Below, in pieces: positions 9,117 through 18,155 of a stretch of DNA of 64,000 nt. The stretch is from Bog-793 sp963803025 (lineage in GTDB: Bacteria > Actinomycetota > Acidimicrobiia > Acidimicrobiales > Bog-793). The notes beneath the pieces are model-generated. The model ran no database searches. It worked only from the letters and a program-made list of their open reading frames with translations, and was not told where the DNA came from. A program made the translations under genes and the position numbers. The number at the start of each line of letters is the position of its first letter. Positions within the stretch are counted from its first letter, which is position 1. The DNA lies in contig CAWDKZ010000013.1 of assembly GCA_963803025.1 (NCBI GenBank), forward strand, positions 62,001 to 126,000. Direction: 5' to 3'.

Positions 9117-10393
9117 AGAAGCGCCTGCGCCGGATCAGGAGGACGACCTTCTCGGCACTGAAGATCCCCAATTACCGGCTCTTCTTCACGGGGCAGTCGA
9201 TCTCGCTCGTCGGCACCTGGATGCAGACCACCGCCCAGGCCTGGCTCGTACTCAGCCTCACCCACTCGAGCACCGACCTCGGGTTCGTCGTCGCCCTCCA
9301 GACCATCCCGGTGCTGCTGCTCGCCCCCTATGGCGGGGTCATCGCCGACAGGGTGGACAAACGCCGCCTGATGGTCGTCCTCCAGACCTGCATGGGCCTC
9401 CAGGCACTCGCCCTCGGGCTGCTCTGCCTGCTCGGCGTCGTGCGGTTCTGGGAGATCTGCGCCCTGGCCGTCGTACTCGGGTTGAACAACACCTTCGAGA
9501 TGCCATCCCGGCAGGCCTTCATCCGGGAGATGGTCGGCCGGAGCGAGCTCCGCAACGCCGTGACGCTCAACTCGGTGATGAACAACGCCGCCCGGGCGGT
9601 CGGTCCGGCGGTCGCCGGGATCCTGCTCGCGACGGTCGGAGACGGCGTCTGCTTCGTGCTCAACGCGGCGAGCTTCGGGGCCGTCGTCACCTCTCTCGTC
9701 ATGATGGACACCGCGGCGCTGCGGCCGAGCGTGCCCGAGCCGCGTGCGAAGGGCCAGCTGCGCGAGGGGCTCTCCTATGCGGCACGCACCACCGAGATCG
9801 CCGTGCCGCTCGTGATGATGACGCTCGTCGGCATGCTCGCCTACGAGTTCTCCGTCAGCCTGCCCTTCTTCGCGACACGCACGTTCCACGGCGGCTCCGA
9901 GGTCTACGGCTTCATGACGGCGACAATGGGCATCGGCGCCGTCGTGGGCGGGCTGTTCACCGCCGCCCGGGGGCGCACCGGGCTGCGGCCGATGATCCTC
10001 GCCTGCACGGGCTTCGGGCTGGCGATCCTGTTCACGGCGCTCGCGCCGGTTCTCATGTTCGCCTACGCCGGACTGTTGTTCGTCGGCTGGGCGAGCGTCT
10101 CGTTCGTCTCGATCGGCAATTCGACCATCCAGCTGAGCACCGCCCGGAACATGCGCGGCCGGGTGCTGTCCTTGTGGCAGCTCGCCTTCCAGGGGACCAC
10201 GCCGATCGGCGGTCCGCTCATCGGCTGGGTGATCGCCGAGTCCGAGCCGCGCATCGGTCTCGTCGTCGGCGCCGCCACCTGTCTGCTCGCCGCCGGCCTC
10301 GGTGCGACGATCGCTCGCCATCGCCTCAATTCGACCCACGCCCCCGCTGCGGTCGCGCTCGTCGCCACGGAGGCGACCACCCGGATCGCGTGA
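9113..10393 (+). CDS. Major facilitator superfamily exporter (enterobactin-exporter type)
   Basis: A 426-residue inner-membrane protein with about twelve hydrophobic segments. The amino end NYRLFFTGQSISLVGTWMQT and the loop YGGVIADRVDKRRLMVV are characteristic of the MFS_3 branch, which includes EntS-like and drug exporters. It starts at GTG 9113 within the end of the marR gene, so the two are coupled and presumably co-regulated. Export of a toxic or signalling small molecule by proton antiport is the family role; the substrate is unknown. A possible terminator stem follows at 10395-10426. Confidence 0.88.
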   Translation: MKKRLRRIRRTTFSALKIPNYRLFFTGQSISLVGTWMQTTAQAWLVLSLTHSSTDLGFVVALQTIPVLLLAPYGGVIADRVDKRRLMVVLQTCMGLQALALGLLCLLGVVRFWEICALAVVLGLNNTFEMPSRQAFIREMVGRSELRNAVTLNSVMNNAARAVGPAVAGILLATVGDGVCFVLNAASFGAVVTSLVMMDTAALRPSVPEPRAKGQLREGLSYAARTTEIAVPLVMMTLVGMLAYEFSVSLPFFATRTFHGGSEVYGFMTATMGIGAVVGGLFTAARGRTGLRPMILACTGFGLAILFTALAPVLMFAYAGLLFVGWASVSFVSIGNSTIQLSTARNMRGRVLSLWQLAFQGTTPIGGPLIGWVIAESEPRIGLVVGAATCLLAAGLGATIARHRLNSTHAPAAVALVATEATTRIA

Positions 10394-10394
10394 A

Positions 10395-10426
10395 GACGGT
10401 CCGCAGCGGCCGGTCTCGCGACCGTC
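10395..10426 (+). terminator. Stem-loop after the MFS exporter gene
   Basis: GACGGTC (10395-10401) can pair with GACCGTC (10420-10426); an alternative tight hairpin CGGTC-TCGC-GACCG occupies 10411-10424. Both sit just after the exporter stop. There is no T-tract. Confidence 0.35.
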
Positions 10427-10524
10427 GTCAGCGCCGCCCCCTGCCGGATCTCGGCTGTCGTTGTTGGCATCATCCCCGGCGCTGCCCGGTCAAGGCGAGC
10501 GGCTCAACGCAGTAGTAGATACCT

Positions 10525-10545
10525 AAGTGATGTATACTTGCCCCA
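10525..10545 (+). promoter_or_regulatory. Promoter and candidate operator of the second marR gene
   Basis: TATACT at 10533-10538 is a strong -10, ending six bases before the ATG at 10545, so a leaderless transcript is predicted. The same bases are part of a short dyad AAGT-N7-ACTT (10525-10539), a plausible autorepression site. No good -35 is visible. Confidence 0.5.
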
Positions 10546-11066
10546 TGACCACCCGGGAGGAGAACCTCGTCGGTGCCTTCGTGCTCAAAGTGGCCGACGA
10601 CCTGGCCGGCGCCACCTCCGGGGCGGTCGGCCATCAAGGGGCGATGGGCGCCGCGCTCAGCTACCTGGCCCAGGAACCCGGGATCGGCGTGGAGGAGCTG
10701 CGCCGACCCCTCGCTCTGAGCGAGCCCGCGGCCGTCCGCCTGGCGAGCCAGCTTCACGCTGCGGGTCTCGTCTCGAGGGCCGCCGACGACGGGGACGGGC
10801 GCCGGGTTCGGCTAACGCTCACGCCGGCCGGACGCCGCGCGGCCCATGCCGTTCTCGCCGCGCGGGCGGGGGTGCTGGCCGACTCCCTCGCCGGTCTCGG
10901 CGACGGCGAACGGCGCGAGCTGGCGCAGCTCCTCGAGAAGGCCCTGCGGAGCGTGGCGACGACGGTGGCCGCCGGTCAGCGCATCTGCCGGTTGTGCCAG
11001 CTCGACGTCTGCCCGCGGGTGACCTGCCCGGTGGACCTCGCGGCAAGGCACGAGGTCGGTACGTGA
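10545..11066 (+). CDS. MarR family regulator with a carboxyl-terminal four-cysteine cluster
   Basis: A 173-residue winged-helix protein. The recognition region is GVEELRRPLALSEPAAVRLASQL, followed by the wing DDGDGRRVRLTLTPAG. Unlike most MarR proteins it ends in a cysteine cluster, C148-x2-C151-x4-C156-x4-C161, in the segment ICRLCQLDVCPRVTCPV. This spacing could hold a metal ion or an iron-sulfur cluster or act as a thiol switch; that is inference. ATG 10545 is preferred over an upstream GTG at 10527 because it fits the leaderless promoter. The gene overlaps the next, arginase-like gene by GTGA, indicating a two-gene operon. Confidence 0.83.
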   Translation: MTTREENLVGAFVLKVADDLAGATSGAVGHQGAMGAALSYLAQEPGIGVEELRRPLALSEPAAVRLASQLHAAGLVSRAADDGDGRRVRLTLTPAGRRAAHAVLAARAGVLADSLAGLGDGERRELAQLLEKALRSVATTVAAGQRICRLCQLDVCPRVTCPVDLAARHEVGT

Positions 11067-11999
11067 CCATCCGTGTTCTCGGGGTTCCGACCTCCGCCGG
11101 TTCCCATCACTGCGGACTGGAACAAGCTCCACTGCGCCTGCGCCAGGCGGGACTCGTCTCCGGCCTGCGGCAACGGGGCATCCCGGTCGTCGACGAGGGC
11201 GACCTGCCCATGGAGCGTTACCGGTCGATGGGAATCGGGACGGCCGCGCGCGATCTCGACCGCGTGATCGCCGTCGTGCGGGCCACCGCCGTCCGGATGG
11301 GCGAGATCCTGCGACGCGGTGACATCCCACTCGTTCTCGGCGGCGACTGCACGGTCACCATCGGGGCGGTTGCGGCCATCGTCGCCCAGGAGCCAGACGC
11401 CGGCCTCGTGTACTTCGACGGTGACGCCGACCTGAACACACCCGGCTCCGGCTCAGGCGTCCTCGACGCCACGGTACTCACACACCTTCTCGGCCGCGGT
11501 TCCGAGGCGCTCGCCCACGCCGGAACCAGGTGTCCGCTACTCGACGAGGGCCACGTCGTCCTCGTCGGGTTCCACCCGTCAGAGCTGTCGGTCGACGACA
11601 ACGCGTGGCTCAAGGCGAGCGACGTCCTCACGTTCCCCGCCACGACGTTCGACAGGGATCAGTCAGGACGGCTCGCACCGCCGTCACGGCGCTCCGGCGT
11701 CGCGCGGGACGGTACCTGGTGCACTTCGACGTCGACGTCATCGACAGTGGAGACCTCGCGTTGGCCAACTTCCCCCACTTCAACGGGGGGCTCTCGGCAA
11801 CCGAGGCCTTTGACTGCCTCCGAGTGTTCACCGCGACCGAGGGGTTCGCCGGACTGGTGGTCACCGAGGTCAATCCCGACCACGATCCCGACGGCGATCT
11901 GCTCGCAGACTTCGCCGCCTCGCTCGGCGAGGTGCTCGCGAGTTCGGCAGCGACGTGGCACGACACGCCGCCCGGCGATGTCTCGCCGCATGGCATCGG

Positions 12000-12018
<19 letters not shown>
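11063..12018 (+). pseudogene. Arginase/agmatinase-family gene interrupted by a frameshift
   Basis: The first part (GTG 11063 to about 11660) encodes a ureohydrolase fold beginning IRVLGVPTSAGSHHCGLEQAP. The second part continues in another frame from about 11665 to the stop at 12016-12018 and carries the diagnostic HFDVDVIDSGDLALANFP metal-ligand strand and VTEVNPDHDPDG. The shift falls near 11650-11670. The metal-ligand motifs are also non-standard: GGDC (93-96) in place of GGDH, and DGDAD (119-123) in place of DAHxD. The gene is either inactivated or carries a sequencing error; the rest is well preserved, so the lesion is recent or artificial. The end runs 19 bases into the opposite-strand tRNA-Leu. 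Translational coupling to the marR gene suggests a shared role. Confidence 0.72.
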
Positions 12019-12084
<66 letters not shown>

Positions 12085-12153
12085 TGACGAGGGAGCGATG
12101 CTATCCGACGGCGGCCAGAACAACTTTGGCCACCCCGATAGTGTTGAAACAGC

Positions 12154-12807
12154 ATGGGACTCCAGCAGTTCGAGCGCCGGCTCGAGCGCATGGTTGAGGG
12201 AGCGTTCGCCAAGGCGTTCCGCGGCGAACTCCAGCCGATCGAGCTCGGCCGGCGCCTGACCCGCGAGATGGACCTCCACCGTGCGGTGTCCGTCCGCGGC
12301 CTCGTCGCACCGAACGTCTTCGAGGTCGTGCTGTCCGAGCACGACCACGACCGCTTCGAAGGCTTCCTCGACGCGCTCAGCAAAGAGCTGGCCGAGGCGG
12401 CGCGCGAGCACGCCCGGACCGAGGATTACACGTTCCTCGGCCCGGTCGTCGTCGAGATCAACTCGGACCGAACGCTACCCAAGAGCACCTTCGAGATCGC
12501 GAGCGAGGTCGTCGAGAACACCGAGACGATCGCAGGCTGGATCGTGCTGCCGGACGCGAGGAGAATCGGCGTCGGTCCGGAACCGGTGACGATCGGCCGC
12601 TTGCCCGACTGCACGGTGACCCTCGCCGACCCCAACGTGTCGCGGCGTCACGCGGAGATCCGCCGTGACGGCGACCGGGTCTACCTCGTCGACCTCGGAT
12701 CGACGAACGGCACGCGGGTCAACGGTGTCCCCGTCCACCAGCGGGAGCTCGCCGACGGTGACGTTGTCACCGTCGGGATCACCGCGCTCCGCTTCGAAGC
12801 CGACTAG
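12154..12807 (+). CDS. fhaA: FhaA-type protein: DUF3662 domain plus FHA domain
   Basis: A 217-residue cytoplasmic adaptor. Residues about 1-115 are the FhaA amino-terminal domain (starting MGLQQFERRLERMVEGAFAK), and residues about 130-217 are a forkhead-associated domain with RLPDCTVTLADPNVSRRHAE and LGSTNGTRVNG, the phosphothreonine-binding loops. Mycobacterial FhaA is over 500 residues because of a long linker; here the two domains are joined almost directly. In mycobacteria FhaA binds the phosphorylated pseudokinase MviN/MurJ to control peptidoglycan precursor flipping; PknB is encoded downstream here and murJ at the right end of the window. It heads a tightly packed fhaA-fhaB-pstP-pbpA-pknB operon. 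Confidence 0.9.
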   Translation: MGLQQFERRLERMVEGAFAKAFRGELQPIELGRRLTREMDLHRAVSVRGLVAPNVFEVVLSEHDHDRFEGFLDALSKELAEAAREHARTEDYTFLGPVVVEINSDRTLPKSTFEIASEVVENTETIAGWIVLPDARRIGVGPEPVTIGRLPDCTVTLADPNVSRRHAEIRRDGDRVYLVDLGSTNGTRVNGVPVHQRELADGDVVTVGITALRFEAD

Positions 12808-12817
12808 CCGATCCGCG

Positions 12818-13279
12818 ATGACGCACGGCATCCTCGACATCCTCCGCTACTTCCTGCTCGCGCTGATCTGGCTGTTCCTCCTCTATGCGGCGCGCATGGT
12901 CTATATCGAAGTCCGCCGGGGTCAGCACGAGCGGGCGGCGTTCGAGGACCGGTTTCCCACAGGGCCGGGACGGCGTTCGCGGCGCCCGATCGCGCACGTC
13001 CGGATCCTCGAGTCCAAGGACCGTCGGGGCGAGCGCTTCGTCCTCGGCGAGGAGACGACGATCGGCCGCTCGCCCGCCTGCTCGATCAGCCTCGCCAACG
13101 ACAGCTTCGTCTCCACCCTCCATGCCCGCATCGTCGAGCACGAGGGCTCCTGGTGGATCGAGGACCTCGGCTCGACGAACGGTACCTTCCACAACGCCCG
13201 GCGGATCGGCGCCCCCGAACGTCTGCGGCGCGGCGACCGGTTCACCGTCGGCAACACCGTCTTCGAGGTCGCCAGATGA
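12818..13279 (+). CDS. fhaB: FhaB-type membrane-anchored FHA domain protein
   Basis: A 153-residue protein with one amino-terminal membrane helix (residues about 6-24, FLLALIWLFLLYAARMV) and a carboxyl FHA domain showing IGRSPACSISLANDSFVSTLHA and DLGSTNGTFHNA. FhaB (FipA) binds phosphothreonine on partners of the PknB pathway and acts at the division site in mycobacteria. ATG 12818 is used because it lies ten bases after fhaA and gives the expected short membrane-anchor start. The stop overlaps the pstP start by ATGA. Confidence 0.9.
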   Translation: MTHGILDILRYFLLALIWLFLLYAARMVYIEVRRGQHERAAFEDRFPTGPGRRSRRPIAHVRILESKDRRGERFVLGEETTIGRSPACSISLANDSFVSTLHARIVEHEGSWWIEDLGSTNGTFHNARRIGAPERLRRGDRFTVGNTVFEVAR

Positions 13280-14571
13280 CGAGGATCATCGCCGCCGTCG
13301 CGACCGACCCGGGCAGGGTGCGCGCCTCGAACCAGGACCGGGCGATCGTCGGCGACGGGTTCCTCGCCGTCGCGGACGGGATGGGCGGCCACGTCGGGGG
13401 CGAGATCGCGGCTCGCCTCGCCGTCGAAGCCGTCGAACGCTCGTACGCGGCACGCCCGACGGCAGACGGGCTCGTCGCCGCCGTCCACAAGGCGAACGAA
13501 GACATCTACACGCACGGTGTCCGGGACCAGGGTTTGCGCGGCATGGGCACGACGCTGACCGCGGCGGCGCTCGTCGAGACCGGTCTCGGCCCGCAGGTCG
13601 TGGTCGCCAGCGTCGGCGACTCCCGCGCCTACCTGTTCGGTCCGGGGGGACTTTGTCAGCTCACCGAGGACCACAGCCTCGTCGAGGAGATGGTCCGCCG
13701 CGGTGAGATCACCGAACGCGAGGCGTTCTTCCACCCGCACCGTCACATCCTCACGCGGGCACTCGGCGTCGACAGTCGGCTCGACGTCGACTCCTGGACG
13801 ATCGACGTGGCCGAGGGAGACCGGATCCTCTTGTGCAGCGACGGCCTGACGAACGAGTGCCCCGATGACGAAATCGCGGAGATCCTCGCGGCGAACGCCG
13901 CTCCCGACTCGGCGGCGCGCGCCCTCGTCGTGCGGGCGCTCGAACACGGCGGCAACGACAACGTCACCGTGATCGTCGCCGACGTCGAGGGGACGACGTC
14001 CCGCGACCGCCAGGGCGTCGCTCTCCGGTCCGCCGAGGCCGTCCGGAAGGGCGACCAGGGCGTCATCGGGCCTGAGTCCGCACCGGCGGGGTTCGCCGTC
14101 GGCGCCGACTTCGTCGGGGGTTCGCCGACGCGTGTCCGCGTGCCCGCGTCACCCCCGCGAAGACGGAGGCCCGGTGAGCGAGTCGTCACGCCCTGGTCGG
14201 TGCTGTTCGTGACCGCCCTCGTCGGCGTGCTCGGGGGAGCCGCGGGTTTCGTCGGATGGTTCGTGAAAGCGTCCTACTTCGTCGGCTTCGAACACAACAG
14301 GGTCGCCATCTTCCAAGGACGCCCGGGGGGCTTCCTGTGGTTCAAGCCGACCCTGGTGAGGACGACGTCGCTCACGCGCAGCTCCGTCTACCCGGCGAGT
14401 CTCCCGTTCTTGCGAGCAGGACTGCTCGAACCCTCGCTCTCCGCCGCCATCGGGACCGTGAACACCCTGATGAACGAGAAGCACAAACTGGGGCTCTCGG
14501 CGGCCGCCATCAGCGTGCCCTCGGCGACGACGACCGGCGTCGCGTCGCCCACCACCCCGGGGAGCACCTGA
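13276..14571 (+). CDS. pstP: PP2C-family protein serine/threonine phosphatase PstP
   Basis: A 431-residue Mn-dependent phosphatase that reverses PknB-type phosphorylation. The catalytic domain (about residues 1-240) shows SNQDRAIVG, ADGMGGHVGGE, MGTTLTAA, VGDSRAYLF, CSDGLTNE and GGNDNVTVIV, carrying all the expected metal-binding aspartates. A linker leads to a membrane helix at about 304-326 (VLFVTALVGVLGGAAGFVG) and an extracytoplasmic tail of about 100 residues, longer than that of many homologues. The start overlaps fhaB by ATGA and pbpA begins two bases after the stop, so the whole block is one operon. Confidence 0.93.
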   Translation: MTRIIAAVATDPGRVRASNQDRAIVGDGFLAVADGMGGHVGGEIAARLAVEAVERSYAARPTADGLVAAVHKANEDIYTHGVRDQGLRGMGTTLTAAALVETGLGPQVVVASVGDSRAYLFGPGGLCQLTEDHSLVEEMVRRGEITEREAFFHPHRHILTRALGVDSRLDVDSWTIDVAEGDRILLCSDGLTNECPDDEIAEILAANAAPDSAARALVVRALEHGGNDNVTVIVADVEGTTSRDRQGVALRSAEAVRKGDQGVIGPESAPAGFAVGADFVGGSPTRVRVPASPPRRRRPGERVVTPWSVLFVTALVGVLGGAAGFVGWFVKASYFVGFEHNRVAIFQGRPGGFLWFKPTLVRTTSLTRSSVYPASLPFLRAGLLEPSLSAAIGTVNTLMNEKHKLGLSAAAISVPSATTTGVASPTTPGST

Positions 14572-14572
14572 G

Positions 14573-16054
14573 ATGAACAGACGGATCCGCACCTTCGCCC
14601 TCGTGTCGCTCGCCTGCTTCGCGTTGCTTCTCCTCCAGCTCGGCAACCTCCAGGTGCGTCAGGCGACCGCGCTGCAGCACTCGACGTACGAGCCCACGGT
14701 CTACGGCGGCGGCCCCTTCGAGCAGGCGCGCGGCGAGATCGTCAGCGCCGACGGCGTCGTCCTGGCCGAATCGATTCCGACGAACGACGGCTACCGCTAC
14801 TTCCGCCACTACCCGGAGGGACCGCTCTTCGCCGCAATCACCGGCTACTACGACATCACGGCGTCGAGCGCGCCCTACGGAATGGAGGCCGAGTACAACC
14901 AGTTCCTCAGCCCGAACACGCCGGTCGTGCACAACCTGAACGACGTCCTCACCGAACGGACCGGGACCGACTCCATCGAGATCACGGTCTCGGCCGCACT
15001 CCAAAAGGTCGCCGCCGAGGCGATGGGCGACTATCGGGGCGCGGTCGTCGCGATCGTCCCGCGGACGGGTGCGATCCTCGCGGCCTACTCCAGCCCGACG
15101 TACAACCCCAACGAGCTGTCCTCAGGGAACAAGAAGGAGGCCGCGAAGTACTACGAGTCGCTCGATCCTTCCAGCGGCGACTCGCCCCTCGTGAACGGCG
15201 TGACCGCCCAGCGCTACCCGCCGGGCTCGACGTTCAAGGTCATCACGACCTCGGCGATCTTCGACCATGACCCGTCGCTCGAGTCCTTCGTCGCCAAAGA
15301 CGCATCATCGATCGCGCTACCGGACACGGTGCTCCGCCTCCACAACTTCGCTTACGAGACGTGCGGTGGTGCGCTCGCGGTGGACCTCGCCGCGTCGTGC
15401 GACACGGCCTACGCCGAAATCGGGTTGAAGCTCGGCGCCCCGAGGCTCTACGAGGAGGCGACGTCGTTCGGCTTCGACAAGGTACCGCCGATCGACCTGC
15501 CGGCGTCCGAGGTCATCCCCGCGATCTTCCCGTCGGCGGGAAGCTTCTCGGACAACGTCCCGGGCATCGCCTACTCGGCGATCGGCCAAGAGAACGTGGC
15601 GGAGACTGCGTTGCAGGACGCGCTCATCGCCGCGGCGATCGCCGACAACGGAACGATCATGACGCCGCACTTCCTGTCCCGCGTCGTTGATGCTGCGGGG
15701 AACGTCGTCGAGAACTACACACCGCACCCCTGGCTGCGGGCGACGTCGGCGTCGACGGCCGACCAGGTCCGCTCGCTCATGCTCGGCGTCGTCCTGCACG
15801 GGACGGCATCGGGCGTTGGCTTCCCGTCCAACCTCGACGTCGCGGCGAAGACGGGCACGGCGCAGTCGGCGAACAGCGCCTGCTCGGACGACTGGCTGAT
15901 CGCGACCGCGCCCGCCGGCCCGGGACAGACCCCGAAGGTCGCCGTCGCCGCCGTCGTCGTCCAACCGGCGGGGTACTGCGACGGCACCGGGGCACTGGTG
16001 GCGGGACCGATCGTGAAGGCGGTTCTCCTCGCCGCGCTCGGGATGGGCTCGTGA
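14573..16054 (+). CDS. pbpA: Class B penicillin-binding protein, PbpA type
   Basis: A 493-residue peptidoglycan transpeptidase anchored by one amino-terminal helix (residues about 8-26). The acyl-serine motif is PGSTFK with S219 and K222, and the KTG motif is K426-T-G at AAKTGTAQ. The second motif, normally SxN, reads S275-C-D277, an Asn-to-Asp difference. In actinobacteria pbpA is paired with rodA, the glycosyltransferase partner; here rodA is absent and pbpA follows pstP by one base, so its partner must be encoded elsewhere. Likely role: cross-linking during growth or division under PknB/PstP control. Confidence 0.92.
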   Translation: MNRRIRTFALVSLACFALLLLQLGNLQVRQATALQHSTYEPTVYGGGPFEQARGEIVSADGVVLAESIPTNDGYRYFRHYPEGPLFAAITGYYDITASSAPYGMEAEYNQFLSPNTPVVHNLNDVLTERTGTDSIEITVSAALQKVAAEAMGDYRGAVVAIVPRTGAILAAYSSPTYNPNELSSGNKKEAAKYYESLDPSSGDSPLVNGVTAQRYPPGSTFKVITTSAIFDHDPSLESFVAKDASSIALPDTVLRLHNFAYETCGGALAVDLAASCDTAYAEIGLKLGAPRLYEEATSFGFDKVPPIDLPASEVIPAIFPSAGSFSDNVPGIAYSAIGQENVAETALQDALIAAAIADNGTIMTPHFLSRVVDAAGNVVENYTPHPWLRATSASTADQVRSLMLGVVLHGTASGVGFPSNLDVAAKTGTAQSANSACSDDWLIATAPAGPGQTPKVAVAAVVVQPAGYCDGTGALVAGPIVKAVLLAALGMGS

Positions 16055-16109
16055 GACCGCAACGGCCGTGGTCCGGCAACGGGGTCTGCCCGCCTAGGCT
16101 CACCGGCAC

Positions 16110-18056
16110 ATGACGATGAACCCGCACACGGTGATCGGCGGGCGCTACGAGCTCGGTGACCAGATCGCCCGGGGAGGGACCGCGCAGGTTTTCCTCGCCC
16201 GCGATCTTCTCCTCGGGCGTCCCGTCGCCCTGAAGGTGCTCTTCTCGGAGCTTTCGACCGACCGCGCCTTCGTCGAGCGGTTCCGACGCGAGGCGCAGGC
16301 CGCGGCGAACCTGTCGCACCCGAACATCGTCCCGGTGTTCGACTGGGGCGAGACCGATTCGACGTACTTCATCGTCATGGAATACGTCGACGGCGAGGCA
16401 CTTTCCTCGATCATCCGCACGCAGGCCCCGCTCACCCCGGCGCAGACGGCCTCGGTCGCTTCGGACATCGCCAAGGCGCTCGCCTACGCGCACCGCCACG
16501 GGGTCGTGCACCGCGACATCAAGCCGGGCAACGTCCTCATCACGGCCGACGGACAGGTGAAGGTCACCGACTTCGGCATCGCCCGGGCGATCGGCGCCGA
16601 CGAGCAGATCACCCAGACCGGCCTCGTCATGGGGACGGCGACGTACTTCTCGCCCGAGCAGGCTCAGGGGCTCGGTGTCGACGGGCGCAGCGACATCTAC
16701 GCCCTCGGCGTCGTCCTCTACGAGATGGTGGCGGGCCGCCCCCCCTTCGTCGGCGAGTCACCGGTCGCGATCGCCTACCAGCACGTCCGGGAGCATCCCC
16801 AGCCACCGAGCGCCTTCAACCCCGAGCTCCCGCCCGCGCTCGAGGCGATCATCCTCCAGGCGATGGCAAAGCTCCCCAAGGAGCGCTACCAGACCGCCGA
16901 CGAGTTCCGCGCCGATCTCGAACGCTTCACACGCAGCCAGCCGGTGCTCGCCCGTGCCAACCGTGAGGAGGCGACGACGATCGCCGTCCCAACGATGGCC
17001 GCCGTCGCCCGTGCCGCGTCCCCGGCCGCCCGTGCCGCGTCCCCCACACCGAGTGGCGACGGCACGCCGCCGGGCAAGCGGACGACCTCGTATTGGCTCG
17101 GCACCGGAGGTGTGTTCGCCGTCGCGATCGGGCTCATCGTCTACTTCGGCGGCCACACGCTCGGCTACTTCGGCGGGGCGCCATACTTCGGCGTCCCCGA
17201 TGTCAAGGGGCTGTCGGCCAAGGTCGCGATCACGAAGCTGAAGGGCGACGGGCTCGACGCGGTGACGAAGAAGGTGCCCGGCAACACGAGGGACGGGGGC
17301 AAGGTCGTCGCCCAGAACCCGACGAGTCCCGGACAAGTGGCAAAGGGCCAGACGGTGACGCTCTATGTCGCCCGGCCTCCCGCATCCGTCCCCGTCCCGG
17401 ACGTGACAGGCCTCACGATGGCAAGCGCGAGGGCCAAGCTGAGGTCGCATGGATTCCACTCGATCGTCAACTTCGAGGCTCCCAGCTCACCCGGGCTCAT
17501 CAGCGGTGAGGTCGTCGACGAGATCCCCGGCCCGCCGCAGAGCGCACCGGCCGGTTCGACAATCACGCTTGACGTGATCCACGGCACGTTGACGGTCAAG
17601 GTGCCCTCGTTGAGCGGCATGACCGTGGCGCAGGCCGACGCCGCGATCACCGCGGCCGGCCTCACCATCGGCTCGTCGTCCACCACCCAGTACTCCTCGA
17701 CGGTGGCACAGGGACTCGTCATCTCCTCCAATCCCGCGGCCGGACAGGAGGTGAAGGACGGTGTCACGGTGCAACTCGTGATCTCGTCTGGCTCCCTCGT
17801 CGTCGTTCCTGACGTCATGAACGAAATCGTCGAACAGGCGCAACTGGTCCTCACGAACGACAAGCTGAGTTCTTTCATCGCGACGGTCCCAGCGACCTCA
17901 CCGAGCCAGATCGGTCTCGTCGTCGAACAGAGCCCGGCGCCCGGACAATCGGTGAGACCTGGTTACCAGGTCATCCTCTACGTCGCGGTCAGCAGTTCGG
18001 GCACAACGACGCCGACATCGTCGACGACGCTGCCGACGACGACGGGCACGACGTAG
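16110..18056 (+). CDS. pknB: PknB-type serine/threonine protein kinase with four PASTA repeats
   Basis: A 648-residue transmembrane kinase. The kinase domain (about 12-275) has the glycine loop IARGGTAQV, ATP-binding K42, the HRD catalytic loop at 134-136 (HRDIKPGN) and DFG at 154-156, followed by the threonine-rich activation loop. A proline/alanine-rich juxtamembrane linker leads to one membrane helix at about 328-350. Four PASTA repeats follow, each starting with a VPDV/VPSL-like core (about 360, 430, 495 and 562), which bind muropeptides or lipid II outside the cell. It ends in a Thr/Ser tail. TAGGCT at 16095-16100 is a plausible internal promoter nine bases before the ATG. A separate pknA gene is not present in the block. 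Confidence 0.95.
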   Translation: MTMNPHTVIGGRYELGDQIARGGTAQVFLARDLLLGRPVALKVLFSELSTDRAFVERFRREAQAAANLSHPNIVPVFDWGETDSTYFIVMEYVDGEALSSIIRTQAPLTPAQTASVASDIAKALAYAHRHGVVHRDIKPGNVLITADGQVKVTDFGIARAIGADEQITQTGLVMGTATYFSPEQAQGLGVDGRSDIYALGVVLYEMVAGRPPFVGESPVAIAYQHVREHPQPPSAFNPELPPALEAIILQAMAKLPKERYQTADEFRADLERFTRSQPVLARANREEATTIAVPTMAAVARAASPAARAASPTPSGDGTPPGKRTTSYWLGTGGVFAVAIGLIVYFGGHTLGYFGGAPYFGVPDVKGLSAKVAITKLKGDGLDAVTKKVPGNTRDGGKVVAQNPTSPGQVAKGQTVTLYVARPPASVPVPDVTGLTMASARAKLRSHGFHSIVNFEAPSSPGLISGEVVDEIPGPPQSAPAGSTITLDVIHGTLTVKVPSLSGMTVAQADAAITAAGLTIGSSSTTQYSSTVAQGLVISSNPAAGQEVKDGVTVQLVISSGSLVVVPDVMNEIVEQAQLVLTNDKLSSFIATVPATSPSQIGLVVEQSPAPGQSVRPGYQVILYVAVSSSGTTTPTSSTTLPTTTGTT

Positions 18057-18155
18057 GTCGGCGGGCCACGACGCCGCCGGCCCGTCCTGCGGTGGGTCCT
18101 GGCCAGGGAGGTACCTTTCCGCACCAGGGTCATCGGGTCGGTATCCTCGGGGTCC

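Noticed and set aside
9103..10515. Plus-strand 470-residue frame over the MFS gene
   Set aside because: Arg/Pro-rich out-of-frame translation; the correct frame has twelve hydrophobic segments and a coupled start.
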